A stretch of 43,102 nt of DNA from JBDKLC01 sp964500215 (GTDB lineage Bacteria > Patescibacteriota > Minisyncoccia > Phycocordibacterales > CAIZLB01), in assembly GCA_964500215.1 (NCBI GenBank), contig CAZCNA010000003.1:1-43102 (forward strand), given 5' to 3'. This document shows, one piece after another, positions 40,655-43,102 of this stretch (positions within the stretch are counted from its first letter, which is position 1; every line of letters starts with the position of its first letter). The notes beneath the pieces were generated by a model. The model made no database searches. It saw only the letters and a list, made by a program, of their open reading frames with translations, and was not told the origin of the DNA. Position numbers and translations under genes: made by a program.

Positions 40655-41262
40655 TGCTCTTCTCTCGAGGGTAAATTGAGCGGCCTTAGAATCCGACACC
40701 TATAAACTCCTCGTACAGGACTTGCAAAGGGTAAATTGCAAGGCACTACAACATTCCGCCAGTAATGTGTACAAAACTGGCTGTGATCTTGTACATCTAC
40801 TCCTGCCAATAGTGTTCACCAAAAATCTATTATCTCGGTATATCGTTGCAAAGGTATATGCGGAAATTGGCAGGCGTGGATGTATAAGACACCTGCTCTC
40901 GTAAATATCCAGAAGTGTATAATGTGGCGGAATAGGTAAACGCACTTAGTATACGAGTTCCTATTCTTATAGGATTGCAAGTGTGACTATACGAGTTGTG
41001 AATGGGTAGTTTTTAATAAAATTATCGTTTCATCTCGTCAAATCCTTGCCATTATACATTTCTTGATATTTATGAGACACCTGCTCTTGTCAATTCTGTT
41101 CTACTGTGAGTCGGACTGTGAGCCGATATGACTAGGTGCGATAATGTGTGCGGTGATTGGTTCGAATCCAACCTCTCGACTGGTTCGAGACCAGCTGGGG
41201 CGTGGTCGCAAATATCACATTCTGCAGTCAAACCTGCCACAGTAGACCTGAATTGATAATAG
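40655..41262 (+). ncRNA. Second long structured non-coding region with tRNA-like parts
   Basis: No gene fits 40651-41290. Visible structure: two hairpins presenting the same loop sequence AGGGTAAATTG (40668, 40728); an H-type pseudoknot GCCAGT/ACTGGC (40758-63/40776-81) with TGTACAA/TTGTACA (40768-74/40789-95); CCTGCCAAT/ATTGGCAGG (40802-10/40866-74); TGTATAATG/CATTATACA (40916-24/41050-58) enclosing CGCACTT/AAGTGTG and TCCTAT/ATAGGA; and TCTACTGTG/CACAGTAGA (41100-08/41238-46) enclosing two tRNA T-arm-like hairpins (41157-41171, 41180-41194). D-arm-like TGGCGGAATAGGTAAACGC occurs at 40925. It does not fold as ordinary tRNAs. Confidence 0.55.
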
Positions 41263-41290
41263 CAACCTTTATTTTTTTATCCTTTTTTAT

Positions 41291-41455
41291 ATGAAGAAAT
41301 ATCTCTTCTTACTGATTCCGTTGTTTTTCCTTACAGCTTGTGCCTATGAAGAGAGTAGTAATACTACTCTCTGAAAACAGCAAGAGCAAATAATGAAAGA
41401 GTCTGTTGCTCAAGTTGGTATGCCGGGAAGCATTTTTAACTGAATAATATGATAA
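41291..41455 (+). CDS. Small lipoprotein
   Basis: A 54-residue protein with signal peptide and lipobox LTAC (residues 14-17; lipidated C17), then a short Ser/Thr/Gln-rich tail. TGA glycines at ~27, 51 and 54. Phage lipoproteins often act in superinfection exclusion or as outer spanins. Its last seven bases overlap the SET gene. Leader ATCCTTTTTTAT. Confidence 0.6.
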
Positions 41456-41862
41456 TCGCAGAAACCCCAAATAAATGACGCTGTGTATTCGCTGATAAGG
41501 AATACAAAAAATGAGACACAATAGAAATCTGTGAGTATGTGACAATTCCACATGACCAGATAGAAATACTCAAAAAGACAATAATCAATGCTTACTGGTT
41601 CTGAGCAGACTGAGACAGAGGCGATGCAGTTTTTTTGCTCTGAAATGGAAGTCTTTATAACCACTCAAGTAAAAATCCAAATATGTACTCTGTGTTTGAA
41701 TGAAAAACACTACGGATAGGATTTGTGGCATTAAAAGATATTGAGTACTGAGACGAACTGGTATTTGACTATGGATATACCCCACCATTTCAAGAAATAT
41801 GAAATATGAAAGTAGTCAAGCAAATAAAAAATTCGGAGATCAAAGAACATATAAAAGTATAA
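41449..41862 (+). CDS. SET-domain protein (predicted lysine methyltransferase)
   Basis: A 137-residue minimal SET domain. NKGRCVFADKEYKKGDTIEI (8-27) is the N-terminal SET motif, LGNGSLYNHSSKNPN (64-78) contains the SAM-binding NHS knot, and EYGDELVFDYGY (99-110) is the C-terminal motif with the catalytic-site Tyr. Pre- and post-SET regions are missing, as in compact viral SET proteins. Eight TGA codons, several at conserved SET glycines (10, 22, 65, 101). The enzyme would methylate lysines on host or virion proteins; the substrate is unknown. Confidence 0.75.
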
Positions 41863-41863
41863 T

Positions 41864-42007
41864 ATGAAACCAGAGAAAAAAATGATTCTCACTTTGAGAA
41901 TAACAAATGAAGATGCACAAATTCTTTTATTCAAGAGATGAACCAATATGAAAAGATATAATATACTTATGAATGCTCAGATTATTTCTATGGAAGAAGA
42001 AAAATAA
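41864..42007 (+). CDS. Small basic protein
   Basis: A 47-residue protein (MKPEKKMILTLRITNEDAQI...) with one TGA, coupled to the SET gene by TAATATG. Could be a small ribbon-helix-helix-like protein from its strand-helix look, but too short to be sure. Confidence 0.45.
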
Positions 42008-42008
42008 T

Positions 42009-42137
42009 ATGAACCGACAATGCGCCACATGCTGAGGGGAAAAATTCCTCACGATCGGGAAGTATGAGAAATGTGCGAACTGCTTCCGACCATATCTCGA
42101 TAATCTTTTAATCAAATTTGTATGATCCTCAAAATAA
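42009..42137 (+). CDS. Small zinc-ribbon protein
   Basis: A 42-residue protein with CxxC (C5, C8) and CxxC (C22, C25): MNRQCATCGGEKF...EKCANC. The first knuckle ends in a TGA glycine. It probably binds one zinc ion; function unknown. Overlaps the next gene by 16 bases. Confidence 0.55.
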
Positions 42138-42397
42138 TCAACCCAGAATGAATCGTCACAAAAGAACGATTCGAGTGCAATATTGAAATATGGCGTAAAT
42201 GGTATTTAGAAATGCGTGACAGATGGGCTAGAGCATCAAAACTCAAAACCCATAGAAATTTGTTTGATGTTGATGAATGCCAAGAACTCTGATATATCTC
42301 CTGGATACATATTTTTGCAATCTTGAAATGGCTTGATGAACAGAAAATAATGTGTTTGGTGGATTATAAAGCCGGGAAGAAAATAACTATACAATAA
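42122..42397 (+). CDS. Hypothetical protein
   Basis: A 91-residue Trp-rich protein (ECNIEIWRKWYLEMRDRWAR) with two TGAs, helical followed by a small beta part. It overlaps both neighbours (TAATG into the methylase). Possibly a replication accessory; no family recognised. Confidence 0.55.
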
Positions 42398-42810
42398 TGA
42401 AAGATAGAAACTTAAACCATTCTGATGATTGGGCTACTCCTCCTGAATTTTATAATAAACTCAATGATGAATTTCATTTTGATTTTGATCCGTGTCCATT
42501 TCGACACGATATGTCTTGGGACTGAACAGAAATCGAGTGGGGGGGGCGAAACTTTATAAATCCTCCGTACAGTCTGAAAATAAAGGAAAAATTTGTACTG
42601 AAAGCAATCGAGGAATCCAAAAAATGAAAGCTCTGTGTGATGCTCTTGCCAGTTTCTACCAGTACAAAACTCTTCCATGAGCATATTCTTCCGAACAAAA
42701 AAGAAATACGATTCATAAAGTGAAGAATAAAATTTATATGAATAAATACTTTTGGAGAACTTGTATCTGATAAATGCTGAATGCACGACTCTATGCTTGT
42801 AATATTTTAA
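42397..42810 (+). CDS. dam: Phage Dam-type DNA N6-adenine methyltransferase
   Basis: A 137-residue protein. DDWATPPEFYNKLNDEFHFD, then FDPCPF, and FINPPYS (NPPY at 55-58, the adenine-methylase motif IV) identify the phage Dam family. CVMLLPVSTSTK and a C-terminal MHDSMLVIF complete the core. Five TGAs. It should methylate the phage DNA, protecting it from restriction or host nucleases. Confidence 0.85.
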
Positions 42811-42811
42811 T

Positions 42812-43102
42812 ATGAAACGAATAGATCTCTGTCCTCTCTCCCAGAACCGAGCATGGAAAGGAAGACGATTTTCCACCAAAGCGAAGAAAGAATTTGAGAG
42901 GAAATTCAAAGAAGCCCTGGAATGAACGGAAATAGATGAGTACAAATTTTATACAATCAGGTATATTTTCCACATAGTGAAGGCAATGGATATAGATAAT
43001 CCTATCAAGATTATCTGAGATTGTTTGGCAGAATTTTACGGATATAATGACAATCGAGTAATGCGAATAATAGCCGAGAAAGTCATTTGTAAAAAGGGAG
43101 AA
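42812..43102 (+). CDS. rusA: RusA-like Holliday junction resolvase (continues at the left end)
   Basis: 97 codons to the window end, then 17 more after the 10-base overlap to TAA 62-64: 114 residues in all, normal for RusA. The active-site acids are visible in AMDIDNPIK (D60, D62) and YGYNDNRV (D80), with a TGA glycine in IIGDCLAEF. It resolves branched DNA produced by YqaJ-driven recombination or replication. Coupled to dam by TAATATG. Confidence 0.85.

Noticed and set aside
40579..40945. Minus-strand ORFs of 76-81 codons over the structured region
   Set aside because: No leader tract, no domain character and they overlap the winged-helix gene and strong RNA helices.
40925..41000. tRNA-Leu
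   Set aside because: The D-arm looks right, but no anticodon arm with U33, no T-arm at the correct distance and a 130-base closure rule out a normal tRNA.
41100..41180. tRNA-His (CTGTGAG loop, TTCGAAT T-loop)
   Set aside because: The anticodon stem does not pair with a 7-base loop and no matching acceptor strands exist.
1..43102. Temperate phage functions or CRISPR array
   Set aside because: No integrase, repressor-antirepressor pair, att-like long repeats or regularly spaced repeats were seen.

Overview
The window is a phage genome that reads correctly only if UGA is translated as glycine (NCBI genetic code 25). That code is known from the candidate phyla Gracilibacteria and Absconditabacteria (SR1), so the host is probably one of these ultra-small epibiotic bacteria. 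Under the standard code most genes look broken. With UGA=Gly I find 70 tightly packed genes: 62 end in TAA, 8 in TAG and none in TGA. Conserved glycines of TerL, YqaJ, the SET protein and the 3D-domain protein are encoded by TGA.

The contig is probably a complete circular or circularly permuted genome. The last 10 bases equal the first 10, and the RusA resolvase gene that runs off the right end continues in frame at the left end (stop at 62-64). After collapsing the overlap the genome is 43,092 bp.

Layout. (1) 41.3-43.1 kb and 0-7.6 kb: early/accessory region with a lipoprotein, a SET-domain methyltransferase, a Dam-type adenine methylase, RusA, an OB-like recombination accessory protein, YqaJ exonuclease, about 18 small unknown genes, and a 3D-domain wall hydrolase. 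(2) 7.6-10.5 kb: packaging (TerS, HTH protein, HNH nuclease, zinc-knuckle protein, TerL). (3) 10.5-16.5 kb: portal, scaffold-like protein, a terminator/promoter/structured-leader switch, decoration protein, HK97-like major capsid protein. (4) 16.6-34.4 kb: neck/tail and fibres. These include an adaptor-like gene with a +1 frameshift, a beta-propeller fibre, a virion protein with a CHAP hydrolase domain, a 1638-residue polyvalent internal protein with a C-terminal HExxH zincin, coiled-coil and beta-structured accessory proteins, a Tyr-rich fibre, and a fibre with nine NxxIG repeats. No tape measure, sheath or tube gene is recognisable, so the architecture looks podovirus-like. (5) 34.4-38.6 kb: small genes and lysis functions (TM/coiled-coil holin candidate, permuted NlpC/P60 protein, CHAP+C39-like endolysin), then a convergent minus-strand operon of three genes including a glucosaminidase-like endolysin. 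(6) 38.6-41.3 kb: two long non-coding, highly structured regions flanking an HNH nuclease, a tRNA-Met(CAT), two small membrane proteins and a winged-HTH protein.

I see no polymerase, helicase, primase, integrase or repressor module. The phage is probably lytic and relies on host replication, using its own YqaJ/RusA recombination and DNA methylation. Ribosome-binding sites are not Shine-Dalgarno-like: genes with an upstream gap are preceded by a C/T-rich tract (CCTTT...TTTATG), and 14 gene junctions have the form TAATATG.
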